Shown: piece by piece, positions 10,101-17,449 of the stretch
How the letters are laid out: each line of letters starts with the position of its first letter
Position numbering within the stretch: position 1 is the stretch's first letter
NCBI GenBank assembly: GCA_964349455.1
Contig: CAYGGG010000004.1
Coordinates: 1-31,504 of the forward strand
Source: CSSED10-109M sp964349455
Lineage (GTDB): Bacteria > Bacillota_I > Bacilli_A > RF39 > UBA660
Length of the DNA: 31,504 bases
Direction of reading: 5' to 3'
Notes under the pieces: generated by a model
Database searches by the model: none
The model's input: the letters and a program-made list of their open reading frames with translations, nothing else
Told to the model about the DNA's origin: nothing
Translations under genes and position numbers: made by a program

Positions 10101-10765
10101 CTTGATTCTAAAAACCCATTTAAAACTTCTAATCGTTTTATTAATCTAAGTCTTTTTTGTGAATCAGTATCTTTAATTTCAGCAATTGCTACTTTTATTT
10201 CGCCAACTTCTTTTGCTAAATCAACTTGTCCTAATAATTCACGAATTGCTTCAGCACCCATTCCGACACGAAAACTATTACCGTATTTTTCATAAAAAAC
10301 ACGATATTCCTTATCAGAAATAGTTTGTTTTTTTTCTAATGGTGCCGATCCCGGATCTAAAACAATATAAGAAGCAAAATATAATACTTCTTCTAGTTCA
10401 CGTGGTGAAATATCTAAAACAAGCCCCATTCTTGATGGTACACCTTTAAAAAACCAAATATGCGAAACTGGTGTTGCTAGTTCAATGTGTCCCATTCGTT
10501 CACGCCGAACTTTCGACCTTGTTACCTCAACCCCACAACGATCACAAATAATGTTTTTGTATCTTAATTTTTTATATTTACCACAAAAACATTCATAATC
10601 TTTTGTTGGACCAAATATTTTTTCACAATAAAGACCATCTTTTTCCATTTTTAAAGTACGGTAGTTTATTGTTTCTGCTTTAGTAATCTCGCCATAAGAC
10701 CATTCTAAAATTCTTTCTGGTGAAGCAATGCAAATTTTTAAACCTTCAAATTTATTAATATCCAT
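7130..10765 (-). CDS. rpoC: DNA-directed RNA polymerase subunit beta'
   Basis: This is the catalytic-centre subunit of RNA polymerase, 1211 residues, a normal Firmicutes length. The N-terminal zinc ribbon (CFCGKY...CDRCGVEV) is present. The Mg-binding loop NADFDGDQM lies at about residues 452-460. The second cysteine set is seen as CRTKNGLCKKCYGRN. The trigger-loop region (MRTMHTGGVAG) follows. The start ATG shares one base with the rpoB stop (TAATG), and a strong GGAGG site lies in the end of rpoB, so the two are translationally coupled. No inteins, large lineage insertions or broken motifs are seen. Confidence 0.98.
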   Translation of the reverse strand: MDINKFEGLKICIASPERILEWSYGEITKAETINYRTLKMEKDGLYCEKIFGPTKDYECFCGKYKKLRYKNIICDRCGVEVTRSKVRRERMGHIELATPVSHIWFFKGVPSRMGLVLDISPRELEEVLYFASYIVLDPGSAPLEKKQTISDKEYRVFYEKYGNSFRVGMGAEAIRELLGQVDLAKEVGEIKVAIAEIKDTDSQKRLRLIKRLEVLNGFLESSNRPEWMVLTVLPVIPPELRPMIQLDGGRFATSDLNDLYRRVINRNNRLKKLIDLGAPSIIIQNEKRMLQEAVDALFDNGRRGRNITGPGNRPLKSLSSLLKGKQGRFRQNLLGKRVDYSGRSVIVVGPNLKMYECGIPKEMALELFKPHVINGLVKKEIAANIKAAKRMIESYDSRVWDIVEEKISEHPVLLNRAPTLHRLGIQAFQPKLIEGRSIRLHPLVCVAFNADFDGDQMAVHVPITNEAQAEARILMLGSNNILSPKDGKPIVAPGQDMVLGNYYLTVEKDNEPHEGRVFKDANEAIMAYERKEITLHTRIAVPVVSFRYKIFLDQYYGMYLATTAGKLIFNEIFPDTFQFVNDGSIENIERATPSKYFIKSGEDIKKAIKQIKIPEALDKGALGQIVAQIYKRYYTTETSVLLDKMKDLGFKYSTLSGLSIALSDLHEIKTKGKFIDETQTRVDLINKNAKRGLMTEDERYRGVIKEWNGVRARIEDELNAIVKNDCYNSISMMMLSKARLNILSYSQLVGMRGLFIKPTGENIEIPVISSFADGVTISEFFLSTHGARKGLADTALKTAEAGYLTRRLVDVSQDIIIREEDCKTDNGVLVEDFKNGDEIIEPLIERIIGRFASKKIIDLKTKEMIADKDVYITEQIAEKIIKAGIEKVHIRSVLTCRTKNGLCKKCYGRNLATGTIVEVGEAVGIIAAQSIGEPGTQLTMRTMHTGGVAGSDDITQGLPRVIELFEAKTPKGKATIAEINGIVSEIRQEGQQYFISVKNDVEVKEHTTQYGFFGIPTVKENDEVKAGQVLTRGIISVKELLSATDPITVQMYILKEIQKVYRAQGADISDKHIEIIVKRMISKIKIINSGDASFLPGAIVNIYRFTEENKGLILENKVAATGRPIILGITKASLETDSFLSAAAFQETTRVLTDAALNGKVDYLTGLKENVIIGKLIPAGTGSKHYNNVEYELMVKRYDEEPLDVLEQDLI

Positions 10766-13700
10766 TATTCCACCTCCTCCTTCGAATCTTCTAACTCCAT
10801 TGCTCGGGCAATTTCATTTTCAACATCAGCAATCACAACTGCACTGTCTTTTTCTGATTCTTCTAATTGTTTTAAATCAATGTTTACGCCACCCTCATCA
10901 ATCACATTAACATCTAGTCCTAACGCCTGAAATTCTTTCATTAACACTCTAAACGACTCAGGAATACTTGATTTTGGCGGTCTTTCACCTTTTACTAAGG
11001 CTTCATAAGTTTTAACACGACCAATTACATCATCAGATTTTGTTGTCATAATTTCTTGTAAAATGTGTGCTGCTCCATAACCATATAGGGCCCAAACTTC
11101 CATTTCACCAAATCTTTGTCCACCAAATTGAGCTTTTCCACCTAGTGGTTGTTGAGTTACTAATGAATAAGGTCCAGTTGATCTAGTATGTAGTTTATCA
11201 TCAATTAAATGCAATAATTTACTCATGTACATAACCCCAACACCAACTTCATTTTCAAAACCTTCCCCAGTTCGCCCATCAATTAAACGAACTTTTCCAC
11301 TTACGCTTAATTTTGCTTCCTTTAATGCATCTAAAATTTCTTCTTTTGTTGCTCCTGAAAAAGCCGGAGTAGCAACATGATAATTCAGTTTTCCAGCGGC
11401 TGCCCCTAAATGCATTTCCAAAACTTGACCAATATTCATTCTCGCTGGCACTCCAAGTGGATTCAATAAAACATCAATTGGTGTCCCATCTTCCATATAT
11501 GGCATATCTTCTTCTGGCATTACTAATGAAATAACCCCTTTATTACCATGACGCCCTGCCATTTTATCACCAACACTAATTTTTCTTTTTTGAACAATAT
11601 AAACTCTTACCATTGTCGTTACGCCAGCTGGTAAATCATCAGCATCATCTTTTGTAAATAATTTTACTTCGTGAACTATTCCACCACCACCATGTTGTAC
11701 CCTTAATGATGTGTCACGTACTTCTCTTGCTTTTTCACCAAAGATAGCATGTAATAATTTTTCTTCTGCAGTTAATTCTACCATTCCTTTTGGCGTTACT
11801 TTTCCAACTAAAATATCACCATCTTTAACTACTGTTCCAACTCGAACAATCCCATTTTCATCTAAATTTTTCCTTGCATCTTCACCGACATTGGGAATAT
11901 CTCTGGTAAATTCTTCTGGCCCCAATTTAGTTTCACGACATTCAATTTGATAATCAGCGATATGAATTGAAGTATAAATATCATCTTTTGCTAATCTTTC
12001 ATTTAAAATTACTGCATCTTCATAATTATAACCATCAAAATTCATAAAGGCAACAATTATATTTTTACCTAAAGCAATTTCGCCTTTATCAGTTGATGGC
12101 CCATCGGCAATAACCATATCTCGTTTTACTTTTTCCCCTTTTTTAACAATTGGAATTTGATGATAACAAGTTCCATGATTACTTTTTTCATAATTATCAA
12201 GATAATATATATCCTGACCTTTTTTATTTTTGATTATGATTTTTTTGGCATCAACATATTCAACTTCACCATCAGCTTTCGCAATTACCAATGCTCCTGA
12301 TGCTCTTGCAGCAATCGCTTCAATTCCGGTTCCAACAAAAGGTGCTTCACTTTTCATTAAAGGAACTGCTTGTCTTTGCATATTTGTCCCCATCAATAAA
12401 CGTTTACCATCATCATGCTCAAGAAATGGAATACTACTTGTTGTAATTGAAATAATTTGCTGTGCTGATACGTCAACATAATCAACCATATTAGTATTAA
12501 CCATTAAGTTTTCACCGTTATGTCTTACCAAAACACGTTCTCCAGTTAATTCATTTGCTTCATTAACAGCAATTGCTGCCTGTGAAATATAATGTTCCAA
12601 TTCCTCATCAGCTGCCATATAAACTATTTCATCAGTTAATTTTTTATCAACAACCTTGCGATAAGGTGTTGTAATAAAACCATATTCATTTACTACGGCA
12701 TAGCTTGACAAAGAAGAAATTAAGCCGATGTTTGGTCCTTCTGGTGTTTCAACAGGGCAGACGCGTCCGTAGTGTGATGAATTAACATCACGAACGTCTA
12801 AACCAGCTCGATCTCTAGTTAAACCACCAGGCCCAAGACATGTTAAACGACGACGATGTCCTAACTCTGCCATTGGATTTGTTTGATCCATAAATTGCGA
12901 CAATTGACTACTTCCAAAAAATTCTTTCATCGCGGCTGTCAATGGTCTAATATTAATTAATTTTTTTGGTGTTGCATCCGTTAAATCTTGAGTGGCCATC
13001 CGCTCTCTAATTACTCGTTCAATTCTTGAAACACCAATTCGGAATTGATTTTGTAATAATTCACCAACTTGCTTTACACGACGATTAGATAGATGATCTA
13101 TTTCATCAAATTGGCCAATTCCTTCATGTAAATTTAAGTAATAAGAAAGTGAAGCATATATATCGGGAATTGTTATTCGTAAACTATCAATACTTTGATC
13201 ATTTCCAATTATTGGAATGATTCGCTCACTATCATCTTTTGCATAAACATTCACTACTTGAATCATATTATAAGTATCTAATTCCTCATTAACCGCTACT
13301 TTTTGAAGTCCAAAACCTTGTTTTAAGGCTTCTCTTAATTGAACAATATTTTCACGCGTAATCATTGTATCTTTTTTTAAGATAATTTTATTTTTAATTT
13401 TAATCGGTTCTGCTAATACCAATCCCATTAAGCGATTTGCAACATTTAATTTTTTATTAAATTTATATCTTCCGACTCTTGCTAAATCATATCGAAATTG
13501 ATCAAAAAAACGACTAATTAATTGATTTTTAGCGCTATCCAAAGTAGAGGGTTCACCAGGTCTTAATTTTGAATGAAGATCAATTAACGCTTCAGAAGTA
13601 TTTTTATTATCATCGCGCGTTAAAGTCTTTAAGATATATTCGTTTTCACCAAAAAGACTAATGATGTCCTCATCATTAGATAATCCCAACGCTCTTATTA

Positions 13701-14283
13701 ATGTCGTTACTGGTACTTTTCTTGTTCGATCAATCCTAACATAAATAACATTTTTAGCATCAGTTTCAAATTCAAGCCAAGTCCCACGTGATGGCATAAT
13801 TTGACCATTAATTAAACGCCGACCACTTTTGTCAATTTCTTCTAAAAAATAAACACTTGGCGACCTAACTAATTGTGAAATTATTACTCGCTCAGTTCCA
13901 TTAACAATAAATGTCCCCGTTTCAGTCATGATTGGCATATCGCCAATAAACACTTCTTGTTCAATCACTTCACCAGTTGCACTATTTAATAAACGAGCTT
14001 CAATTTTAATTGGATATGCATAAGTTGCATACCTTTCCTTGCAATCTTTAATTGAATATTTTGGTTCACCTAAGGTATAATTCCCAAACTCTAGTGATAA
14101 ATCTTTGGTATGGGTTTCTACTGGAAAAAAATCATCAATCACTTCTTTTATTCCCTTTTCAATAAACCATTGGTAAGATTCTTTTTGAATTGCTAATAAG
14201 TTTTCAAGTTCAATTGCATTAGCTGTTTTTGCGTAACATCTTCTTTGGCGATGCCCTCCATAATTATTAATCGTATAGCTCAA
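10765..14283 (-). CDS. rpoB: DNA-directed RNA polymerase subunit beta
   Basis: RNA polymerase beta subunit, about 1172 residues. Conserved blocks include GGHRQRR near the N-terminus, the rifampicin-pocket region (SQLSQFMDQTNP...HRRRLTCLGPGG), the KRKISVGDKMAGRHGNKG segment and the FGGQRFGEMEVWALYGYGAA C-terminal block. I place the start at TTG 14283. The peptide from there (LSYTINNYGGHRQRR) matches the spacing from the start to GRHRQRR in Bacillus RpoB, and an AGGGGTG Shine-Dalgarno sits 6 bases upstream. GTG 14292 lies within that Shine-Dalgarno and an earlier ATG at 14334 has no ribosome site. The product ends KEEVE and overlaps the rpoC start. Confidence 0.97.
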   Translation of the reverse strand: MSYTINNYGGHRQRRCYAKTANAIELENLLAIQKESYQWFIEKGIKEVIDDFFPVETHTKDLSLEFGNYTLGEPKYSIKDCKERYATYAYPIKIEARLLNSATGEVIEQEVFIGDMPIMTETGTFIVNGTERVIISQLVRSPSVYFLEEIDKSGRRLINGQIMPSRGTWLEFETDAKNVIYVRIDRTRKVPVTTLIRALGLSNDEDIISLFGENEYILKTLTRDDNKNTSEALIDLHSKLRPGEPSTLDSAKNQLISRFFDQFRYDLARVGRYKFNKKLNVANRLMGLVLAEPIKIKNKIILKKDTMITRENIVQLREALKQGFGLQKVAVNEELDTYNMIQVVNVYAKDDSERIIPIIGNDQSIDSLRITIPDIYASLSYYLNLHEGIGQFDEIDHLSNRRVKQVGELLQNQFRIGVSRIERVIRERMATQDLTDATPKKLINIRPLTAAMKEFFGSSQLSQFMDQTNPMAELGHRRRLTCLGPGGLTRDRAGLDVRDVNSSHYGRVCPVETPEGPNIGLISSLSSYAVVNEYGFITTPYRKVVDKKLTDEIVYMAADEELEHYISQAAIAVNEANELTGERVLVRHNGENLMVNTNMVDYVDVSAQQIISITTSSIPFLEHDDGKRLLMGTNMQRQAVPLMKSEAPFVGTGIEAIAARASGALVIAKADGEVEYVDAKKIIIKNKKGQDIYYLDNYEKSNHGTCYHQIPIVKKGEKVKRDMVIADGPSTDKGEIALGKNIIVAFMNFDGYNYEDAVILNERLAKDDIYTSIHIADYQIECRETKLGPEEFTRDIPNVGEDARKNLDENGIVRVGTVVKDGDILVGKVTPKGMVELTAEEKLLHAIFGEKAREVRDTSLRVQHGGGGIVHEVKLFTKDDADDLPAGVTTMVRVYIVQKRKISVGDKMAGRHGNKGVISLVMPEEDMPYMEDGTPIDVLLNPLGVPARMNIGQVLEMHLGAAAGKLNYHVATPAFSGATKEEILDALKEAKLSVSGKVRLIDGRTGEGFENEVGVGVMYMSKLLHLIDDKLHTRSTGPYSLVTQQPLGGKAQFGGQRFGEMEVWALYGYGAAHILQEIMTTKSDDVIGRVKTYEALVKGERPPKSSIPESFRVLMKEFQALGLDVNVIDEGGVNIDLKQLEESEKDSAVVIADVENEIARAMELEDSKEEVE

Positions 14284-14340
14284 TTTTTTCACCCCTAAAA
14301 TAATAAAATATTTTAACAAAAAATTCCAGTACAAAAGTTA

Positions 14341-14369
14341 ATACTATCACTTTATTAACATAAAGTCAA
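14341..14369 (-). promoter_or_regulatory. Promoter for rpoB-rpoC
   Basis: The minus strand has TTGACT (14364-14369), a 17-base spacer and TAGTAT (14341-14346) with a TGA extension just upstream of the -10. The -35 box overlaps the stop codon of the rsmC-like gene. It would give a leader of about 50 bases before the TTG start. Confidence 0.65.
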
Positions 14370-14950
14370 TTCATTTGTGCTTTAAAAACATAGAAACCTT
14401 TACTTTTGTTAACTATTTCTATGTTGTACTCTTTCTCTAATTCTTTCTCAAAACTTTTAGCTCCACCATTTTTATGAATTACAAACCATAATTCACCATT
14501 TTTTGTTAAATAATCCTTTGCTTTTAGCAAAATCTCTAAAACACTTTTTTTACCGATTCTAATTGGCGGATTTGTAATTATCAAATCATATTTTTCTTTT
14601 ACATTTTCATATTTATCACTGAAAAAAACATTAGCCTTGACATTATTTATTTCTATATTTTTTAATGCTAAAGCTAATCCCCTTTCATTGATATCAATCA
14701 TATCTATTTGTGTTTTCAAAAAATGTCCTAAAACAATTCCAATTGGTCCATAACCGCAACCAATATCTATTATTTTAGCTTTTTTTTGATAATCAAAACT
14801 TTTTAATAATATTTCTGTTCCTAAATCAACCTTATTTTTAGAAAAAACACTATTATCGGTTTTAAAAATAAATTGATGATTAAAAATTGTAAATTTTATT
14901 GTTTTTTCATTACTTTCAGTAATCGGTTTTTTTGAATAATAATGTTCCAT
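14366..14950 (-). CDS. RsmC-like 16S rRNA (guanine-N2) methyltransferase family protein
   Basis: This 194-residue SAM-dependent methyltransferase has the class I SAM-binding motif DIGCGYGPIG (about residues 61-70) and the NPPIR catalytic motif (about 127), the form used for N2 methylation of guanine in RNA. It corresponds in size and place to YbxB of Firmicutes, found between rplL and rpoB in many genomes. The enzyme half only is present; the E. coli RsmC has a second, inactive copy of the domain at its N-terminus, which is missing here as in other Firmicutes. The ATG has an AAGGGGT ribosome site. Exact target is inferred from the family. Confidence 0.88.
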   Translation of the reverse strand: MEHYYSKKPITESNEKTIKFTIFNHQFIFKTDNSVFSKNKVDLGTEILLKSFDYQKKAKIIDIGCGYGPIGIVLGHFLKTQIDMIDINERGLALALKNIEINNVKANVFFSDKYENVKEKYDLIITNPPIRIGKKSVLEILLKAKDYLTKNGELWFVIHKNGGAKSFEKELEKEYNIEIVNKSKGFYVFKAQMN

Positions 14951-14975
14951 ATTACCCCTTTTTTAAACGCCGAAA

Positions 14976-14995
14976 GCCAATACTTCCGTATCGGC
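14976..14995 (-). other. Hairpin at the rplL stop codon
   Basis: Minus strand GCCGATAC-GGAA-GTATTGGC forms an eight-pair stem (one G:U) that begins in the rplL stop codon. Only three T, then GC-rich bases, follow, so it is a poor terminator. It may be a processing or attenuation element that lowers expression of the downstream genes relative to the abundant L7/L12. Confidence 0.6.
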
Positions 14996-15360
14996 TATTT
15001 TATTTCAACAGTTGCTCCAGCTTCTTCAAATTTCGTTTTTAATTCGTTTGCTTCTTCAATCTTGATATTTTCTTTTACAATACCACCATTATCAGCAATA
15101 TCTTTTGCTTCTTTTAATCCTAAACCAGTAATATCTCTTACTAATTTAATGACTGCGATTTTATTAACCCCGGCTGCTTTTAATTCTAATGTAACGACTG
15201 AAGGTCCCTCGTTAACTTCCTCAGTTGCTGGTGCAGCGACTGCTACTGAAGATGGATCAACGCCAAACTCTTCTTTTATTAAATCAACTAATCCTTTTAG
15301 TTCAAGCATTGTCATTTCTTTAATTGAGTTAATAATTTCTTCATTTTTTAATTTTGCCAT
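14995..15360 (-). CDS. rplL: 50S ribosomal protein L7/L12
   Basis: The 121-residue stalk protein recruits translation factors. It has the N-terminal dimerisation helices (EIINSIKEMTMLELKGLVDLI), a short Ala/Val/Glu-rich hinge near residues 38-52, and the C-terminal factor-binding domain with AGVNKIAVIKLVRDITGLGLKEAKDI. Length and layout are normal. It has a GGAGGG ribosome site and follows rplJ by 14 bases, as expected for the L10-(L12)n stalk pair. Confidence 0.98.
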   Translation of the reverse strand: MAKLKNEEIINSIKEMTMLELKGLVDLIKEEFGVDPSSVAVAAPATEEVNEGPSVVTLELKAAGVNKIAVIKLVRDITGLGLKEAKDIADNGGIVKENIKIEEANELKTKFEEAGATVEIK

Positions 15361-15374
15361 TTTCTTCCCTCCTT

Positions 15375-15866
15375 CTATTTTTCTAAGTTTTGCCGATGTA
15401 AATCAATACATATTGCAAAATCTCTAATGTGTCCTAGCAAACCACCCGCAATCATCGTAATTAAACCTTCTCTTGACGGTAAATTTGCTAATTGATTTAA
15501 TACATCAATGTGAACAATTTTGCCCTCAACAATTCCGGTTGTGATTTGTAAGCTATTATTTATTTTTTTAAATTCTGATAACAATTTAACTGGCATCACC
15601 GCATCATTGCCATAAGCGACTGCTTTTGGTCCCTGTAAATGTTCTGCTAAATCATATTTTAATTCTGCTAATGCTCGTTTTGTTAAAGTGTTTTTATATA
15701 CTTTCATATCAGCATCATTATTTCTCATTCGTTTTCTTAATTCGGTCATATCAGCAACATTTAAGCCACTATATTCAAAAAAGATTACGGATTCTGATTT
15801 TTTAAAATTATCGATAATTTCTTTTACTTTATCTTGTTTTTGTAAAATAATTTTTTCGCTAGCCAT
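15375..15866 (-). CDS. rplJ: 50S ribosomal protein L10
   Basis: L10 anchors L7/L12 dimers to the ribosome. The product is 163 residues starting MASEKIILQKQ. ATG 15866 is chosen because a perfect AAGGAGGA sits just upstream (15871-15878) and the protein matches the family from there; the frame stays open further upstream, but only through the leader hairpin. Conserved features include the FFEYSGLNVADMTELRKRMR segment and the C-terminal helix that binds L12. Expression is probably feedback-controlled through the leader described separately. Confidence 0.97.
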   Translation of the reverse strand: MASEKIILQKQDKVKEIIDNFKKSESVIFFEYSGLNVADMTELRKRMRNNDADMKVYKNTLTKRALAELKYDLAEHLQGPKAVAYGNDAVMPVKLLSEFKKINNSLQITTGIVEGKIVHIDVLNQLANLPSREGLITMIAGGLLGHIRDFAICIDLHRQNLEK

Positions 15867-15880
15867 CTGTTCCTCCTTAT

Positions 15881-15912
15881 AAAATAAAACCACTATCAAA
15901 TACCGATAGTGG
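15881..15912 (-). terminator. Attenuator-type hairpin before rplJ
   Basis: Minus strand CCACTATC-GGTATTT-GATAGTGG is an eight-pair stem (arms 15905-15912 and 15890-15897) followed by TTTTATTTT just before the rplJ ribosome site. It looks like an intrinsic terminator placed inside the leader, so it probably acts as the conditional element of L10 autoregulation. Confidence 0.65.
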
Positions 15913-15986
15913 TCAGAATCTTTTTTCAAAAATTCCTCGGTAGGTTTATTAAGCTTTCGCCCCTACTGTCTTCGGTTTTTGCCACA
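15913..15986 (-). ncRNA. L10 leader (ribosomal protein L10-(L12) binding mRNA element)
   Basis: The transcript from the rplJ promoter starts near 15986. Between about 15975 and 15935 it carries CCGAAGACAGTAGGGGCGAA and then CTTAATAAACCTACCGAGG. The GTAGG/CCTAC pairing, the AAGACAG bulge and the CTTAAT strand match the L10 leader known in many Firmicutes, where excess L10-L12 binds and represses. The match is by eye to the known consensus. Confidence 0.8.
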
Positions 15987-15991
15987 AAATG

Positions 15992-16020
15992 ATTATATCA
16001 AACTATTTATTAAATGTCAA
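15992..16020 (-). promoter_or_regulatory. Consensus promoter for rplJ-rplL
   Basis: The minus strand has a perfect TTGACA (16015-16020), a 17-base spacer and a perfect TATAAT (15992-15997). The -35 box lies in the last codons of rplA. It would be one of the strongest promoters in the window, fitting the extra demand for L7/L12. Confidence 0.9.
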
Positions 16021-16705
16021 AGGAATTTTGATCAATTTTAATTCCGGGCCCCATTGTTGATGAAATTGCAATTGATTTAATGTATTTTCCCTTTACCATT
16101 GCTGGTTTTTCCTTAACGATTAAATTAACAAAAAATTTAATGTTTTCAATAATTTTTTTCTCATCAAACGATACTTTACCGACACCTGCATGAATATTTC
16201 CATAACTATCGGTTCGATATTCAACTCGACCTTTTTTTACATCTTCAATCGCTTTTATTACTTCCGTAGTTACGGTTCCTGTTTTTGGGTTTGGCATTAG
16301 TCCTTTTGGACCAAGTATTTTTCCAATTTTTCCCAAAGCAGGCATCATATCAGGCGTTGCAATCATGACATCAAAGCCAAACCAATTTTCTTTTTCAATT
16401 TTAGCAATCATATCCGCATCACCAACAAAATCTGCTTTTGCTTTTTCAGCTGCTTTAGCCTCTTCACCTTTGGCAATTACAAGAATTCTTTTTATTTTGC
16501 CAATCCCATTGGGCAGAACTGTTGCTCCTCTTAATTGTTGATCTGATTTTTTTGGATCAACATTTAGTTTAATTGCCAATTCAATTGTTTCATCAAATTT
16601 TGCAACCGCTGTCTGTTTTATTAACGAAACTGCTTCTTCTAATAAATACTTTTTAGCCCGATCGACTAATTTTAATTTTTCTATATTGTTTTTTCCCTTT
16701 TCCAT
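16010..16705 (-). CDS. rplA: 50S ribosomal protein L1
   Basis: L1 forms the mobile L1 stalk and guides tRNA release from the E site. The 231-residue product is standard length. Typical segments are KFDETIELAIKLNVDPKKSDQQLRG, the GKLGKILGPKGLMPNPKTGT-type loop (here GKIGKILGPKGLMPNPKTGT) and the C-terminal SSTMGPGIKID. ATG 16705 is used because it has AAGGAGG upstream and starts where the family does; the frame extends 20 codons further upstream without a matching sequence. It follows rplK and probably represses the pair through a hairpin in the rplK leader. Confidence 0.97.
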   Translation of the reverse strand: MEKGKNNIEKLKLVDRAKKYLLEEAVSLIKQTAVAKFDETIELAIKLNVDPKKSDQQLRGATVLPNGIGKIKRILVIAKGEEAKAAEKAKADFVGDADMIAKIEKENWFGFDVMIATPDMMPALGKIGKILGPKGLMPNPKTGTVTTEVIKAIEDVKKGRVEYRTDSYGNIHAGVGKVSFDEKKIIENIKFFVNLIVKEKPAMVKGKYIKSIAISSTMGPGIKIDQNSFDI

Positions 16706-16739
16706 GTTTCCTCCTTGTGGTAACGGTTTACCCTCCCAC

Positions 16740-17336
16740 TTAATTTTCGGTAGTTTCTTCTCCATCTTCTTTAGCTTTCTCTGTCAAAACCTCTGGTTCT
16801 CTTTCTTCTTGCATTTCCATTTCCATTTTTTCTAACTGTGCTTCTCTTTTTGCCATTTCTAGTTCTTCTTGTTTTGCATGCTCAGCTTGTTCCGCCATTT
16901 CAACATCAGTTACACCTTTAATTGCAACGCCCATATTTCTTGCTGTCCCTGTTACTGTATGCATTGCTGCTTCAACATCATATGCATTTAAATCGGGCAT
17001 TTTTATTTCTGCAATTTCACGCAAATCTTTTTCGGTAATTGTTGCTACCAATTCATTTGCTCCTTTTGCCGACCCCTTTTCAATTTTGGCATATTTTTTG
17101 ATTAATGATGAGGTTGGTGGAGTTTTTAATACCAAATCAAAACTTTTGTCCTCATAAATTGAAATTTCAACTGGAATTACATCACCGATTTTTTCTTTCG
17201 TCATTTCATTGTAACGAGTACAAAACTCATTTAAATTAACCCCTGCTGGTCCTAGTATCGTTCCAACTGGTGGTGCTGGGGTTGCTTTTCCCGCTGGTAT
17301 TTCAAGTTTAATTTTTTTTAATACTTTTTTTGCCAC
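16740..17336 (-). CDS. rplK: 50S ribosomal protein L11 with a long acidic C-terminal tail
   Basis: L11 binds the GTPase-associated centre of 23S rRNA. Residues 1-141 form a complete, ordinary L11: KATPAPPVGTILGPAGVN near the N-terminus and IKMPDLNAYDVEAAMHTVTGTARNMGVAIKG at the normal end. The usual bacterial L11 stops there at about 141 residues. Here 57 further residues follow, rich in Glu, Lys, Met, Gln and Ala, predicted by eye to be a helical, highly charged tail ending in GEETTEN. The start is GTG 17336 with GGAGGTG upstream. An earlier ATG in the same frame lies within the leader hairpin. Function of the tail is unknown. Confidence 0.95.
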   Translation of the reverse strand: MAKKVLKKIKLEIPAGKATPAPPVGTILGPAGVNLNEFCTRYNEMTKEKIGDVIPVEISIYEDKSFDLVLKTPPTSSLIKKYAKIEKGSAKGANELVATITEKDLREIAEIKMPDLNAYDVEAAMHTVTGTARNMGVAIKGVTDVEMAEQAEHAKQEELEMAKREAQLEKMEMEMQEEREPEVLTEKAKEDGEETTEN

Positions 17337-17360
17337 GAAAACACCTCCTATCGTTTCGCT

Positions 17361-17392
17361 TGTGGTCAAAAACGCTTTTGATTGCTCCCACA
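17361..17392 (-). promoter_or_regulatory. Leader hairpin of rplK-rplA, probable L1 operator
   Basis: The minus strand folds as TGTGG...CCACA (outer stem), an asymmetric GAGCAA bulge, and an inner TCAAAA-GCG-TTTTTGA stem, 25-56 bases before the rplK start. A GUGGGAG strand beside an asymmetric loop is a feature shared with known L1 sites on rRNA and L11-operon mRNAs. Assignment to L1 is inference. Confidence 0.55.
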
Positions 17393-17420
17393 TTATATTT
17401 AATGTAAATATAACTTAATA

Positions 17421-17449
17421 ATGATAACACATCATTTTTGTTTTGTCTA
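17421..17449 (-). promoter_or_regulatory. Promoter for rplK-rplA
   Basis: The minus strand has TAGACA (17444-17449) directly after the nusG stop codon, a 17-base spacer and TATCAT (17421-17426) with a TGT extension. A second TATAAT lies about 25 bases nearer to rplK but lacks a good -35. Confidence 0.65.

Noticed and set aside
14942..15427. A 161-codon plus-strand open frame opposite rplL and rplJ, and many other plus-strand frames across the window
   Set aside because: They lie opposite well-identified minus-strand genes, have low-complexity Ser/Phe/Ile-rich translations typical of antisense frames, and lack good ribosome sites.
17395..17420. A second promoter for rplK around a TATAAT nearer to the gene
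   Set aside because: No reasonable -35 at 16-18 bases and no TG extension; the TAGACA-17-TATCAT site is better supported.
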